From: Streptomyces spiramyceticus
GTDB taxonomy: Bacteria > Actinomycetota > Actinomycetes > Streptomycetales > Streptomycetaceae
Direction of reading: 5' to 3'
DNA: 64,000 bases
Assembly (NCBI RefSeq): GCF_028807635.1
Contig: NZ_JARBAX010000001.1
Coordinates: 3,054,501-3,118,500 of the forward strand
Part shown: positions 27,571 to 36,294 of the stretch, piece by piece
Layout of the letters: each line of letters starts with the position of its first letter
Position numbering within the stretch: the first letter of the stretch is position 1
Translations under genes and position numbers: made by a program
Notes under the pieces: generated by a model
What the model saw: the letters and a program-made list of their open reading frames with translations, nothing else
Told to the model about the DNA's origin: nothing
Database searches by the model: none

Positions 27571-27873
27571 GTGATCTTCAAGCGCATCGGAAACGGCCGG
27601 CCGTACCCCGACCATGGCCGGGAAAGCACCCGTCAGTGGGCGGATGTCGCGCCGCGCCCGGTCCGCCTCGATCAGCTCGTGACCACCAAGGGTCAGCTGG
27701 ATCTTGAGACGCTCCTCGCCGAGGACTCGACGTTCTACGGCGACCTCTTCGCGCACGTCGTGAAGTGGCAGGGCGACCTGTATCTGGAGGACGGGCTGCA
27801 CCGCGCCGTCCGCGCCGCGCTCCAGCAGCGCCAGGTGCTGCACGCGCGCGTCCTGGAACTCGACGGACTCTGA
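27571..27873 (+). CDS. Conserved actinobacterial protein of about 100 residues
   Basis: 100 residues from GTG 27571 (IFKRIGNGRPYPDHGRESTR). The middle (QLVTTKGQLDLETLLAEDST, then HVVKWQGDLYLEDGLHRAVR) is highly conserved in streptomycetes as I recall it. Some databases label it VapB-like antitoxin, but no PIN toxin is near and the label is doubtful. It is soluble, with no nucleic-acid motif I can name. It precedes the LytR_C gene on the same strand by 100 bases, a common pairing in this chromosome region. Confidence 0.8.
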   Translation: MIFKRIGNGRPYPDHGRESTRQWADVAPRPVRLDQLVTTKGQLDLETLLAEDSTFYGDLFAHVVKWQGDLYLEDGLHRAVRAALQQRQVLHARVLELDGL

Positions 27874-27973
27874 GGGTCCGGCGACCCGGACGGTTGAGCC
27901 TTATGGGTTGGCCTGGCCCCAACTGGTTGATCATTTAGTAGGCATCATCACCGAGTCGCATTACGCTGCGCTC

Positions 27974-28612
27974 ATGAGCATGCTGACTCCCCCCGGCATG
28001 GGCGGAAAGTACCGCATTACGGGCGACAAGTACCCGCGCATGCGACGCCCCCGGAACCGACGAAGGATCATCCTCGCGGTGATGGCCTCGGCCGTGGCCC
28101 TCGGCCTGATCGGCTGGGGGACGCTGCAGCTCATCGATGTCTTCACAGGGGGCGGGAAGCACTCGACGGCCGCCCGCAAGAAGCAGGGCTGCGCCAAACA
28201 GGGCGAGCCGTCCGGATCGGCGTCCGGAGCCCCGAGCACGCTGCCCAAGCCGGGCACGATCAAGGTCAACGTCTACAACGCGACGAAGCGCGGCGGCCTC
28301 GCCAAGGGCACCGCCGACGAGCTCAAGAAACGCGGCTTCAAGATCGGCAAGGTCGGCAACGCGCCGCCGGAGTACGAGAAGAAGGTCAAGGGCGCCGGGA
28401 TACTGCTGGGCGCCTCCAAGTCGGCTTCCGGCATGCTGCCGGTACTCGGTGCGCATCTCAGGGGCGCCGTACAGAAGATGGACGCGCGTGAGGGCAGCGA
28501 CGTAGACCTGATCCTCGGCACGGCCTTCAAGAAGCTGGACACCAAGAAGGACGCGAACAAGGCCATGGCCACGCTGGCCAATCCCTCGCCCGCGCCCTCC
28601 GGGAAGTGCTGA
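27974..28612 (+). CDS. Membrane-anchored LytR C-terminal-domain protein
   Basis: 212 residues from ATG 27974. A cytosolic basic stretch (MRRPRNRRR) is followed by a membrane segment (IILAVMASAVALGLIGWGTL) and an outside LytR_C domain: TIKVNVYNATKRGGLAKGTA, KRGFKIGKVGNAP and SDVDLILG. The LCP catalytic domain is absent, so it does not itself transfer wall polymers. No ribosome site is visible before the ATG, so the mRNA may be leaderless. Its 3' end lies 36 bases from the IS630 element. Confidence 0.85.
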   Translation: MSMLTPPGMGGKYRITGDKYPRMRRPRNRRRIILAVMASAVALGLIGWGTLQLIDVFTGGGKHSTAARKKQGCAKQGEPSGSASGAPSTLPKPGTIKVNVYNATKRGGLAKGTADELKKRGFKIGKVGNAPPEYEKKVKGAGILLGASKSASGMLPVLGAHLRGAVQKMDAREGSDVDLILGTAFKKLDTKKDANKAMATLANPSPAPSGKC

Positions 28613-28648
28613 GAACCGTACGCCTCAGAAACGTACGAACTGCTACTA

Positions 28649-29802
28649 GTGTCCTGCGCCAATAGTTGATCGTTAGTTGTTGTGTGACTTCTGCTGCTGG
28701 TGCGTCAGTTCCTCGTCGGGGCCCGAAGCTGGAACCGCTGCTGCTCTGTGATGAGGAGCGGGCGGTGTTGGAGCGGTGGACGCGTCGGGCGACGTCGGCC
28801 CAGGCGCTGGCCCTGCGCGCACGGATTGTGCTGGCGTGCGCGGGGCCGGAGGTGCCGCCGATCGTGGCGGTCGCCCGGGATCTGCGGGTGACCGCGGACA
28901 CGGTCCGCAAGTGGCGGCGGCGGTTCCTCGCCGAGCGGCTGGACGGGCTGGTGGACGAGCCCCGCCCCGGCCGGCCGCCCAGCATCAGCATCGACCAGGT
29001 GGAGTCGGTCGTGGTCACGACGCTGGAGGACCTCCCGAAGAACGCCACCCACTGGTCGCGTAAGTCGATGGCGGACCGCAGCGGTCTGTCGAAGTCCACC
29101 GTCGGCCGGATCTGGCGGAAGTTCCAGCTCAAGCCGCACCTGGCGGACACGTTCAAGCTGTCGACGGACCCGTTGTTCGTGGAGAAGGTCTACGACGTCG
29201 TCGGCCTGTACTTCAACCCGCCCGAGGGCGCGGTGGTGCTCTCGGTGGACGAGAAGTCCCAAATTCAGGCGCTGGACCGGTCCCAGCCGGTCCTGCCGAT
29301 AATGCCCGGGATGCCCGAACGGCGCACCCACGACTACGTCCGCAACGGCCTGACCACCTTGTTCGCCGCTTTCGATGTCGCCACCGGTGAGGTCATCAGC
29401 GCCCTGCACCGCCGGCACCGGGCGGCCGAGTTCAAGAAGTTCCTGGTCAGGATCGACAAGGAGGTCCCCGCACATCTCCAGGTCCACCTGATCTGTGACA
29501 ACTACGGCACCCACAAGACCCCGGCGATCAGAACGTGGCTGGCCAAACACCCCCGTTTCCAGCTGCATTTCACCCCGACCGGCTCCTCGTGGATCAACCA
29601 GGTCGAGCGGTGGTTCGGCTTCCTGGCCGACCAGATGATCCGTCGCGGCGCACACAAGAACGTCCAAGCCCTCGAAGCCGACATCCGCAAGTGGGTCAAG
29701 AACTGGAACGAAGACCCCAAGCCGTTCATCTGGACCAAGACAGCCGAGGAGATCCTCGCCTCGCTCGCCCGTTTCTGCCGACGAATCTCCGGCGCAGGAC
29801 AC
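28649..29802 (+). mobile_element. IS630-family insertion sequence, intact
   Basis: 1154 bp bounded by perfect 12-bp inverted repeats, GTGTCCTGCGCC at the left and GGCGCAGGACAC at the right, and flanked by TA on both sides (28647-28648 and 29803-29804), the target duplication expected of this family. It holds a single intact transposase gene. It sits in the stop codon of upp (see the findings). Confidence 0.95.
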
Positions 29803-29805
29803 TAG
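28684..29805 (+). CDS. IS630-family transposase
   Basis: 373 residues from GTG 28684; a TTG at 28666 is an alternative start. An N-terminal helix-turn-helix ([20 protein letters not shown]) and a second one near [20 protein letters not shown] precede the DDE core: [19 protein letters not shown] (Asp), [12 protein letters not shown] (Asp) and [14 protein letters not shown] (Glu), the last two about 35 residues apart. All catalytic residues are present and the frame is unbroken, so the element may be active. The stop TAG is formed by the right-hand target TA plus the next chromosomal G. Confidence 0.95.
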   Translation: MTSAAGASVPRRGPKLEPLLLCDEERAVLERWTRRATSAQALALRARIVLACAGPEVPPIVAVARDLRVTADTVRKWRRRFLAERLDGLVDEPRPGRPPSISIDQVESVVVTTLEDLPKNATHWSRKSMADRSGLSKSTVGRIWRKFQLKPHLADTFKLSTDPLFVEKVYDVVGLYFNPPEGAVVLSVDEKSQIQALDRSQPVLPIMPGMPERRTHDYVRNGLTTLFAAFDVATGEVISALHRRHRAAEFKKFLVRIDKEVPAHLQVHLICDNYGTHKTPAIRTWLAKHPRFQLHFTPTGSSWINQVERWFGFLADQMIRRGAHKNVQALEADIRKWVKNWNEDPKPFIWTKTAEEILASLARFCRRISGAGH

Positions 29806-30437
29806 TCCGCCGTGCCGTACATCCGGTCACCCGCGTCGCCCAGCCCCGGCACGATGTAGCCGTGCTCGTTCAGGCGCTCGTCGATCGACGCCGTGACCAC
29901 GGTGACCGGCGTGCCGGCCAGCTCGCGCTCCATGACCTCGACACCCTCCGGCGCCGCCAGCAGCACAACCGCCGTCACATCGTCCGCACCGCGCTTGATC
30001 AGCTCACGGATCGCCGCGACCAGGGTGCCGCCGGTGGCCAGCATCGGGTCCAGTACGTACACCTGGCGGCCCGAGAGGTCCTCCGGCATCCGCGTCGCGT
30101 AGGTCGACGCCTCCAGCGTCTCCTCGTTGCGGATCATGCCGAGGAAGCCCACTTCGGCGGTCGGCAGCAGCCGCACCATGCCGTCGAGCATGCCGAGACC
30201 GGCCCGCAGGATCGGCACGACCAGGGGGCGCGGGTACGACAGCTTCACGCCCGCCGTCGGCGACACCGGGGTCTGGATCTCGACCTGCTCGGTGCGCACG
30301 TCCCGGGTGGCCTCGTACGCGAGCAGGGTGACCAGCTCGTCGGCGAGGCGCCGGAAGGTCGGGGAGTCGGTGCGCTTGTCGCGCAGCGTGGTGAGTTTGT
30401 GCGCCACAAGAGGGTGGTCGACGACATGGATCCGCAT
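29802..30437 (-). CDS. upp: Uracil phosphoribosyltransferase
   Basis: 211 residues from ATG 30437 ([20 protein letters not shown]). It salvages uracil to UMP with PRPP in the cytosol. PRPP-binding loop [17 protein letters not shown] and the C-terminal uracil site [16 protein letters not shown] are complete. The stop codon TAG uses C29802, the last base of the IS element, so the insertion lies within the stop but leaves the protein unchanged. Upstream, 124 bases separate it from the next, divergent, small gene. Confidence 0.97.
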   Translation of the reverse strand: MRIHVVDHPLVAHKLTTLRDKRTDSPTFRRLADELVTLLAYEATRDVRTEQVEIQTPVSPTAGVKLSYPRPLVVPILRAGLGMLDGMVRLLPTAEVGFLGMIRNEETLEASTYATRMPEDLSGRQVYVLDPMLATGGTLVAAIRELIKRGADDVTAVVLLAAPEGVEVMERELAGTPVTVVTASIDERLNEHGYIVPGLGDAGDRMYGTAD

Positions 30438-30561
30438 GGCGTCAACAGTAGCGGGGGCAGCGGCCCGCTCCCATCAGTGCCGACCAGGGCTGGCATCAAC
30501 ACGCCGACCGGAGGGAAGGTGGGTGGAGGACAAACCCAGCATTGGGGTGGTGTGGTGGCCG

Positions 30562-30762
30562 ATGCGCGAAGCTGAGCAAGAGGAGCAGGGCGAGCAGGAA
30601 CAGGACCTCAGCGATGGGAGCGGCGCCGACCGCAGGCGGCGACGCGCCCAGTTCCTGCGCGAACTGCACGAGGCCAAGGCACTGCGCGACCGCGTGCAGC
30701 CGCGCCGCGCCCGCGCGGCCCGGATGCGGCAGCAGATGCGGATGCGCACCTTCCGCTGGTAG
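30562..30762 (+). CDS. Small Arg-rich conserved protein
   Basis: 66 residues from ATG 30562. An acidic start (EAEQEEQGEQEQDLSDG) is followed by a strongly basic helix: RRRRRAQFLRELHEAKALRD, then RRARAARMRQQMRMRTFRW. I recall this C-terminus as conserved among Streptomyces at this position, between upp and tadA. The function is unknown; nucleic-acid binding is a guess from charge. The start is uncertain because no clear ribosome site is seen. Confidence 0.6.
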   Translation: MREAEQEEQGEQEQDLSDGSGADRRRRRAQFLRELHEAKALRDRVQPRRARAARMRQQMRMRTFRW

Positions 30763-30967
30763 CCCGTCAGTGGCCCGTCGTGGCTTTCTCGTACGACTGG
30801 TACACGACGCAAGAGCGGAAGACCTCTCGCGAAGGCTTTGTTTCTGCCACGATTCCGAGTGGGCGGGGCTCAGGGCTGCGAAACGGTTCTCCCCCACCCC
30901 CAGCTACACCCTCCGGCGCCGGGAGGACTTCCAACCGGCACTCATCAAGACCAGTGGGAGAGTCACG

Positions 30968-31498
30968 GTGTACATCGCCGCACTGCTCGCGCGCACCGAA
31001 GACGGGTGGAGAGCGAGCGACACGGAGCTCGACGACGTGGAAACCCTGTCGGACCTGACCGATCTGGCCCGCGAGGCCACGGTCGACGACGACACGGTGA
31101 TCGTCTTCATTGAGCAGGAAGACGCATGGTTCGGCCTCGTCCGGGTGGACGGCGAGGAGGACCCGCGCATCTATGTCTCGGACGCGGCCTCGGCCGCCCG
31201 TTCCTCGTACGGAGAGATCCTGCTCACCGACGAACTGCTCGGCCGGGACCCCGAGGATCCCGACGCCCTGGAAGAGCTCGTCGACCTCGACGGCACCGAG
31301 GACGGCGAACCGGAGGAGGACGACGAGGACATCACGCTGGACGACACCAGCGCCGTACCGACGGGACCGCTCGGAGACACCAGGATCCTGGTGGACGTCG
31401 GCCTGTCCGAGGACGAACTGCTCGCACTTCGCACCGACGCCCTCACCGAGATCGCCGACGTCCTGGGCGCCGCCGATGTCCTGGAGACCGTCCAGTAG
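30968..31498 (+). CDS. TadA-associated conserved acidic protein
   Basis: 176 residues from GTG 30968 with GGGAG upstream. The N-terminus VYIAALLARTEDGWRASDTE and VIVFIEQEDAWFGLVRVDGE are the signature of the actinobacterial 'tRNA adenosine deaminase-associated protein'. The rest is very acidic (DLDGTEDGEPEEDDEDITLD). The stop overlaps the tadA start by one base (TAGTG), so the genes are coupled. A helper role for TadA is inferred only from this constant pairing. Confidence 0.9.
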   Translation: MYIAALLARTEDGWRASDTELDDVETLSDLTDLAREATVDDDTVIVFIEQEDAWFGLVRVDGEEDPRIYVSDAASAARSSYGEILLTDELLGRDPEDPDALEELVDLDGTEDGEPEEDDEDITLDDTSAVPTGPLGDTRILVDVGLSEDELLALRTDALTEIADVLGAADVLETVQ

Positions 31499-31992
31499 TG
31501 AGTCCGGCAGTGACAACAGAAACACCTGACCCAGATCCGGTACGGGACCGGTGGCAGACGCCCATGCGCCTGGCACTGGACGAGGCGGCACGGGCGGCGG
31601 AGGCCGGCGATGTGCCGGTCGGCGCCGTCGTGCTGGCCCCGGACGGCTCGCTGCTCGCGGCGGGGCACAACGAGCGTGAGGCCACGGGCGATCCGACGGC
31701 GCACGCCGAGGTGCTGGCCATCCGCAGGGCGGCCGAGCGGCTCGGCGAGTGGCGGCTGACCGGCTGCACGCTCGTCGTCACCCTGGAGCCGTGCACGATG
31801 TGCGCGGGCGCGCTCGTACAGTCGCGGGTGGACAGGGTGGTCTACGGCGCGCTCGACGAGAAGGCGGGCGCGGCGGGGTCGCTGTGGGACGTCGTACGGG
31901 ACCGGAGGCTGAACCACCGGCCCGAGGTCGTCCACGGGGTGCTCGAAGCGGAGTGCTCGGCACAGCTGACGGCCTTCTTCAGGGACCGCTGA
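31498..31992 (+). CDS. tadA: tRNA(adenine34) deaminase
   Basis: 164 residues from GTG 31498. It converts A34 to inosine in tRNA-Arg(ACG), which is also encoded in this window at 46479-46551. Zinc and catalytic motifs are complete: PTAHAEVLAIRRAAERLGEW (His, Glu) and TLEPCTMCAGALVQSRVDRV (PCxxC). The first 20 residues are a Pro/Asp-rich extension before the domain start near MRLALDEAARAAEAGDVPVG, so a shorter start at 31564 is possible. Confidence 0.95.
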   Translation: MSPAVTTETPDPDPVRDRWQTPMRLALDEAARAAEAGDVPVGAVVLAPDGSLLAAGHNEREATGDPTAHAEVLAIRRAAERLGEWRLTGCTLVVTLEPCTMCAGALVQSRVDRVVYGALDEKAGAAGSLWDVVRDRRLNHRPEVVHGVLEAECSAQLTAFFRDR

Positions 31993-32074
31993 AGGCAGAG
32001 CTGAAGGCAGGGCTGAAGGGACCGCTGGACAACCGATTTCAGAGCACGGCCCGGCGTGGGCTAAGCTCTCTCTC

Positions 32075-32161
32075 GGTAGCGTGTCCGAGCGGCCTAAGGA
32101 GCACGCCTCGAAAGCGTGTGAGGGGGCAACTCCTCCGTGGGTTCAAATCCCACCGCTACCG
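32075..32161 (+). tRNA. tRNA-Ser (anticodon CGA)
   Basis: Acceptor GGTAGCG pairs with CGCTACC (32154-32160), discriminator G, CCA not encoded. The anticodon loop CTCGAAA within stem CACGC/GCGTG gives CGA for UCG. It has a long serine-type variable arm. Confidence 0.97.
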
Positions 32162-32168
32162 CTCAGAA

Positions 32169-32201
32169 CGAAAGCCCCGACTCGATGAGTCGGGGCTTTC
32201 G
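32169..32201 (+). terminator. Terminator after tRNA-Ser(CGA)
   Basis: CGAAAGCCCCGACTC and GAGTCGGGGCTTTCG form a perfect 15-bp stem with the loop GAT. Confidence 0.9.
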
Positions 32202-32323
32202 TGTTGGCCGCTCGTTCCCGCTGAGTAAGTGATCACATCCGGCCATCCCTGAACCGGCCGTTTGTACGGATAGACTGCCGCGTCACGCGAGCGCGCAGGG
32301 TACCGGCGGGGAGGCCGCACAGC

Positions 32324-32488
32324 ATGGTGCAAACGAAGAAGATAGCTCTCTATATGGTCGTCGTCTTCGTGCTGTACACGATCATCACTGACCCCGACAG
32401 GTCGGCCGATCTCGTCCAGATAGGGTTCGAAGGCGTGGCGAGTGCCGCCCAGGGCGTCGGTGAGTTCATGTCCGCGCTGATCAAGTGA
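32324..32488 (+). CDS. Small single-pass membrane protein
   Basis: 54 residues from ATG 32324, with GGGGAGG upstream; it is too short for most automatic calls. The N-terminal half is a hydrophobic segment (KIALYMVVVFVLYTIITDP), followed by an amphipathic tail (SADLVQIGFEGVASAAQGVG) ending ALIK. GC-ending codons and a good ribosome site support it. I believe a similar small protein is common in streptomycetes. The function is unknown; the helical tail suggests it lies along the membrane. Confidence 0.75.
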   Translation: MVQTKKIALYMVVVFVLYTIITDPDRSADLVQIGFEGVASAAQGVGEFMSALIK

Positions 32489-32531
32489 ACGGGCGCCCGC
32501 CGCATCGAAGTCAGCGTCGAAGGAGTGCCCC

Positions 32532-32825
32532 TTGATCCGCCATCTGGTCCTCTTCAAGCTCAACGAGGGTGTCGAGCGCGACGAGCCGCGCGTCGTCGCA
32601 GGCGTGAAGGCCTTCCAGGAGCTTGACGGGGTCGTCCCCGAGCTGGAGTTCTGGGAGTGCGCCTGGAACATCACCGACCGGCCCATCGCGTACGACTTCG
32701 CCATCAACTCGGCGGTCCAGGACCGCGATGCCCTGAAGCGATACATCGAACACCCGGCCCACCAGGCGGCCGCCGGACAGTGGCGCGAATTCGCCACGTG
32801 GGTGATCGCCGACTACGAATTCTGA
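32532..32825 (+). CDS. Dabb (stress-responsive A/B barrel) family protein
   Basis: 97 residues from a TTG at 32532 that has AAGGAG 6-7 bases upstream. MIRHLVLFKLNEGVERDEPR, then ECAWNITDRPIAYDFAINSA and YIEHPAHQAAAGQWREFATW, match the dimeric ferredoxin-like Dabb fold; the pair of His residues is typical. These proteins have varied or unknown roles. It is followed closely by a strong hairpin terminator. Confidence 0.88.
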   Translation: MIRHLVLFKLNEGVERDEPRVVAGVKAFQELDGVVPELEFWECAWNITDRPIAYDFAINSAVQDRDALKRYIEHPAHQAAAGQWREFATWVIADYEF

Positions 32826-32839
32826 GTCCCCGGAACACG

Positions 32840-32870
32840 AGGCCCCGCACCGTACAGGTGCGGGGCTTTT
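32840..32870 (+). terminator. Terminator after the Dabb gene
   Basis: GGCCCCGCACC and GGTGCGGGGC(C/T) form an 11-bp stem with a short loop, followed by TTTT. Confidence 0.9.
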
Positions 32871-32999
32871 GCATGCGTATGCCCCAACTTGCCGTCAACA
32901 CGGAGCTATCCGGTGCTTGCACACAGTGCACATGTCTTGTGATGCTATGACCGCTTTTGACGGATGGGTTGATCGCGATTGACCGAGAAAAGGGGTGGC

Positions 33000-33866
33000 G
33001 TGACCGTGCCGGCCAGGACAGCGCCTCAGGCTCCGCCCCAGCAGGTCCAGCAGCAGTCCCAGCAGCTGCCCCCGCTCCCGCCTGAGACCGCCCCCGCCAA
33101 GAGCCGTGGCGCGGACACCAGGGCGCTGACTCAGGTGCTGTTCGGCGAACTCAAGGGCCTGACCCCGGGTACTCCGGAGCACGCCCGCGTGCGCGGAGCG
33201 CTCATCGAGGCGAATCTGCCGCTGGTGCGCTACGCCGCTGCCCGGTTCCGCAGCCGCAACGAGCCGATGGAGGACGTCGTACAGGTCGGCACGATCGGGC
33301 TCATCAACGCGATCGACCGCTTCGACCCGGACCGCGGCGTGCAGTTCCCGACGTTCGCGATGCCGACCGTCGTGGGCGAGATCAAGCGGTACTTCCGCGA
33401 CAACGTCAGGACCGTGCACGTGCCTCGCCGGCTGCACGAGCTGTGGGTCCAGGTCAGCGGGGCCACCGAGGACCTCACGACGGCCCACGGCCGGTCTCCC
33501 ACGACCGCCGAGATCGCCGAGCGGCTGCGCATCTCCGAGGGCGAGGTGCTGGCCTGTATCGAGGCGGGGCGGTCGTACCACGCGACCTCGCTGGAGGCGG
33601 CCCAGGAAGGCGACGGGCTGCCGGGGCTGCTGGACCGTCTCGGGTACGAGGACCCGGCACTGGCCGGCGTCGAGCACCGCGACCTCGTCAGGCATCTGCT
33701 CGTACAACTGCCCGAGCGCGAACAGCGGATCCTGCTGCTGCGCTACTACAGCAACCTGACTCAATCTCAGATCAGCGCCGAGCTGGGAGTTTCGCAAATG
33801 CATGTGTCAAGGCTGCTGGCCAGAAGCTTCGCGCGGCTCAGATCCGCAAATCGAATCGATGCGTAA
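33000..33866 (+). CDS. sigF: SigB-family sigma factor (SigF-like)
   Basis: 288 residues from GTG 33000 (AGGGG upstream); TTG 32979 is an alternative. A Pro/Gln-rich N-terminus precedes sigma region 2 ([60 protein letters not shown]), region 3 and region 4 ([20 protein letters not shown]). All are typical of the SigB/F group directing stress or sporulation genes. The name rests on my recollection that sigF and sigN lie side by side near tadA and upp. No anti-sigma factor gene is adjacent. Confidence 0.85.
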   Translation: MTVPARTAPQAPPQQVQQQSQQLPPLPPETAPAKSRGADTRALTQVLFGELKGLTPGTPEHARVRGALIEANLPLVRYAAARFRSRNEPMEDVVQVGTIGLINAIDRFDPDRGVQFPTFAMPTVVGEIKRYFRDNVRTVHVPRRLHELWVQVSGATEDLTTAHGRSPTTAEIAERLRISEGEVLACIEAGRSYHATSLEAAQEGDGLPGLLDRLGYEDPALAGVEHRDLVRHLLVQLPEREQRILLLRYYSNLTQSQISAELGVSQMHVSRLLARSFARLRSANRIDA

Positions 33867-33983
33867 CCCGTTCGGGTAATACCCCGACTTGGCTGAAAAG
33901 CCGCACACCCCCTCTTTCCTGCGCAGATTTGTCGACTTGGCGCTACAGCGTGTTGCCGACATGTGACATTCTGCTGGAACCGC

Positions 33984-34010
33984 GTTTGCCGCAGCCACTC
34001 CGCCGGTATT
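33984..34010 (+). promoter_or_regulatory. SigB-type promoter before the sigN-like gene
   Basis: GTTTGC (33984-33989), a 15-base spacer and GGTATT (34005-34010) match the GTTT...GGGTAT consensus of SigB-group sigma factors. It ends 67 bases before the sigN-like ATG. Autoregulation or cross-regulation by its neighbour is inferred. Confidence 0.6.
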
Positions 34011-34076
34011 CAGGTGGAGGCTGCTTCCTCCGACGGGAGCGCCCGCAGCTACCGTCAGCGACCTCAAGGGGGTGGC

Positions 34077-34940
34077 ATGTCCGCAGAACAGGGCAGCTCG
34101 AAGGTGCTCACGAAGGAAGAAGTGCCCGCCGTGCGCGACACCGTGGTGGCTCCGCCGCCGCTCGTGTCGCAGCCGGAAGCCATCGACACCCGCACTCTGT
34201 CCCGCTCGCTCTTCCTGCGGCTTGCCGCCTTGGACAAGGACAGCCCGGACCGTACATACGTACGGGACACGCTCATCGAACTCAACCTCCCTCTGGTCCG
34301 TTACGCCGCGGCCCGGTTCCGCAGCCGCAACGAACCGATGGAGGACATCGTCCAGGTCGGCACGATCGGCCTGATCAAGGCGATCGACCGCTTCGACTGC
34401 GAACGCGGCGTGGAATTCCCGACGTTCGCGATGCCGACGGTGGTCGGGGAGATCAAGCGCTTCTTCCGCGACACCAGTTGGTCGGTGCGAGTGCCGCGCC
34501 GGCTCCAGGAGCTGCGGCTCGCGCTGACGAAGGCCAGCGACGAGCTCGCGCAGAAGCTCGACAGGTCGCCGACCGTTCCCGAACTCGCCGTCGTGCTGGG
34601 CGTGTCGGAGGAGGACGTCGTCGACGGCCTCGCGGTGGGCAATGCCTACACCGCGAGCTCGCTGGACTCGCCCTCCCCGGAGGACGACGGCGGCGAGGGC
34701 TCGCTGGCGGACCGGCTCGGGTACGAGGACACGGCGCTTGAGGGCGTCGAGTACCGCGAATCCCTCAAGCCGCTGCTGGCCAAACTCCCGCCGCGCGAAC
34801 GCCAGATCATCATGCTGCGGTTCTTCGCGAACATGACGCAGTCCCAGATCGGCGAAGAGGTCGGCATCTCGCAGATGCATGTCTCGCGGCTGCTGACACG
34901 GACGCTCGCGCAGCTCAGGGAAGGCCTGATCGCGGACTGA
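34077..34940 (+). CDS. sigN: SigB-family sigma factor (SigN-like)
   Basis: 287 residues from ATG 34077, with AAGGGGGTGGC before it. The core is highly similar to the preceding sigma (same [20 protein letters not shown] and [19 protein letters not shown]), so the two are recent paralogues. Region 4 is [20 protein letters not shown]. The N-terminus MSAEQGSSKVLTKEEVPAVR is distinct. SigN-type factors work in a compartment of the aerial hypha. No anti-sigma gene is next to it. Confidence 0.85.
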   Translation: MSAEQGSSKVLTKEEVPAVRDTVVAPPPLVSQPEAIDTRTLSRSLFLRLAALDKDSPDRTYVRDTLIELNLPLVRYAAARFRSRNEPMEDIVQVGTIGLIKAIDRFDCERGVEFPTFAMPTVVGEIKRFFRDTSWSVRVPRRLQELRLALTKASDELAQKLDRSPTVPELAVVLGVSEEDVVDGLAVGNAYTASSLDSPSPEDDGGEGSLADRLGYEDTALEGVEYRESLKPLLAKLPPRERQIIMLRFFANMTQSQIGEEVGISQMHVSRLLTRTLAQLREGLIAD

Positions 34941-34997
34941 CGGACCGACCCCGTTTACAGGGTTTCCAATTGACGGAGCGTCAGACAAACTGGCGCG

Positions 34998-35885
34998 ATG
35001 CGACGTCATGGTCTGGGTCATGGTCCGAGGCATGGTCTGACACGCGGTTTGACACGCGGCCGCCGAGGCGCTGTTACGGGCGCCACGGCGGCGGTTGTGC
35101 TGTGTCTGGGCGGAGTGCTGGCCGCGTGCGGCGGCGGGAGCGACGACGGCTATGTGGCGGTCGGAGCCGCCGGGTCGGCGCCGGAGCGTGCGCCGGGGCG
35201 GCCCGTACCGCCGGAGGGCAAGGTCGAGCTGGTGCCGCTCGACGAGGGCAGCGGGGGCGGTTCCGGGGACGCGGGGCGTGGGCAGTCGCGGGCCGGGAGC
35301 ACGGGCGACGGCTCGGGCACAGGCGCCGGCGAGCGCGGCGACGGTGGGTCGGGGGCGGAGGCTCCCGGCAAGGACGGCGGCGCGGGGCTGCCCGACGTAC
35401 CGGGCGGTGGCGGAGGCGACGGCGGTAGTGGCAACAGCGGCGACAGCAGCGGTACGCCCGGGAAGCCGACCGCTCCGACCACGCCCGCCACGCCGTCGGA
35501 GCCCGATACGCCCGGATCGCCGGGGACAGGCACGGGCACAGGTCCGACCTCGCCCGCCACGCCGGCCCCTCCCCCCGCGCCCGCCGCACTCAAGCTCGGC
35601 ACGCCCGTGCTGGCGGACGGCGACAAGCGCTGGTGCGAGAGGGTGACCGTGCCGTTCCGCAACACCGGTGGATCACCGGTCCGTTCGGGCACCGTCACCT
35701 TCGCGACGCACATCATCGGCGCGCTCGGCGTCGACTGGGACACCCGGGAGTCGACTCAGCCGCTGCCCGGGCCGATCGCCGCGGGCGCGGCTGTGAAGAA
35801 GACGTACACCGTGTGCGTGGACGCCTGGCGGGTGCCGCTGGGCATGCATGTCGAGACCCAGGACGTCACCGCCGACTGGAAGTGA
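34998..35885 (+). CDS. Secreted lipoprotein with long Gly/Pro linker
   Basis: 295 residues from ATG 34998. A basic n-region (GLTRGLTRGRRGAVTG) and hydrophobic stretch end at the lipobox VLAAC. A linker of about 130 residues rich in Gly, Ser, Asp and then Pro/Thr follows, partly in PATPSEPDTPG-type repeats. The last 100 residues form a compact beta-type domain with two cysteines (WCERVTVPFRNTGGSPVRSG and TYTVCVDAWRVPLGMHVETQ). The domain looks like a DUF-type cell-surface module; no enzyme motif is seen. A conserved streptomycete lipoprotein of unknown role. Confidence 0.75.
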   Translation: MRRHGLGHGPRHGLTRGLTRGRRGAVTGATAAVVLCLGGVLAACGGGSDDGYVAVGAAGSAPERAPGRPVPPEGKVELVPLDEGSGGGSGDAGRGQSRAGSTGDGSGTGAGERGDGGSGAEAPGKDGGAGLPDVPGGGGGDGGSGNSGDSSGTPGKPTAPTTPATPSEPDTPGSPGTGTGTGPTSPATPAPPPAPAALKLGTPVLADGDKRWCERVTVPFRNTGGSPVRSGTVTFATHIIGALGVDWDTRESTQPLPGPIAAGAAVKKTYTVCVDAWRVPLGMHVETQDVTADWK

Positions 35886-35905
35886 GCGGTCAGCGCAGTG
35901 AGCGG

Positions 35906-36121
35906 TCAGCCGAGCGCGAGCCAGGCGACCGCGGCGAGGATCGCGATGACGGCTACGACGCCGACGATCACGCCGGTCTTCGGGCCGCCCGACGACGCTG
36001 CCGCGGCCGGCTGCTGCCGCTGCGGTTCGCCGTCGTCTACGAAGGCGCGGAACATCTGGGTGCTGCCCGCCGGGTCGTGGTGACCCTCGGGACCTTGAGG
36101 GGCGTGGGGGTTGTGTGCCAT
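35906..36121 (-). CDS. Small tail-anchored membrane protein
   Basis: 71 residues from ATG 36121. A His/Pro/Gln-rich soluble part (MAHNPHAPQGPEGHHDPAGS) is followed by a C-terminal membrane segment (KTGVIVGVVAVIAILAAVAW). With the anchor at the very end it would face the cytosol. It is convergent with the preceding lipoprotein gene and divergent from the MarR gene. The function is unknown. Confidence 0.7.
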   Translation of the reverse strand: MAHNPHAPQGPEGHHDPAGSTQMFRAFVDDGEPQRQQPAAAASSGGPKTGVIVGVVAVIAILAAVAWLALG

Positions 36122-36294
36122 GGAGAAGGACCCTAGCGAAGAGGGCCCACCCGGCGACACCCCTGGCCCCCTGATGGCTCGCTAAAGGCTCCCGGATGCG
36201 CGTGATCTGCGGCTTTACCGGCTGCGCGGGCGCCCTTGACCCGCCGTGCACGGAGCCTTTTGGGTTCCTTTACCCCTCTCAGGCCCGAATTCGT

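Noticed and set aside
27571..27873. Solitary VapB antitoxin
   Set aside because: No toxin gene is nearby and the sequence does not show a DNA-binding fold; it is kept as a conserved unknown.
30889..30945. CCCCCAGCTACACC...GGCGCCGGGAGG segment as a mobile repeat
   Set aside because: It looks like a dispersed Streptomyces palindrome, but it is too degenerate here to be sure.
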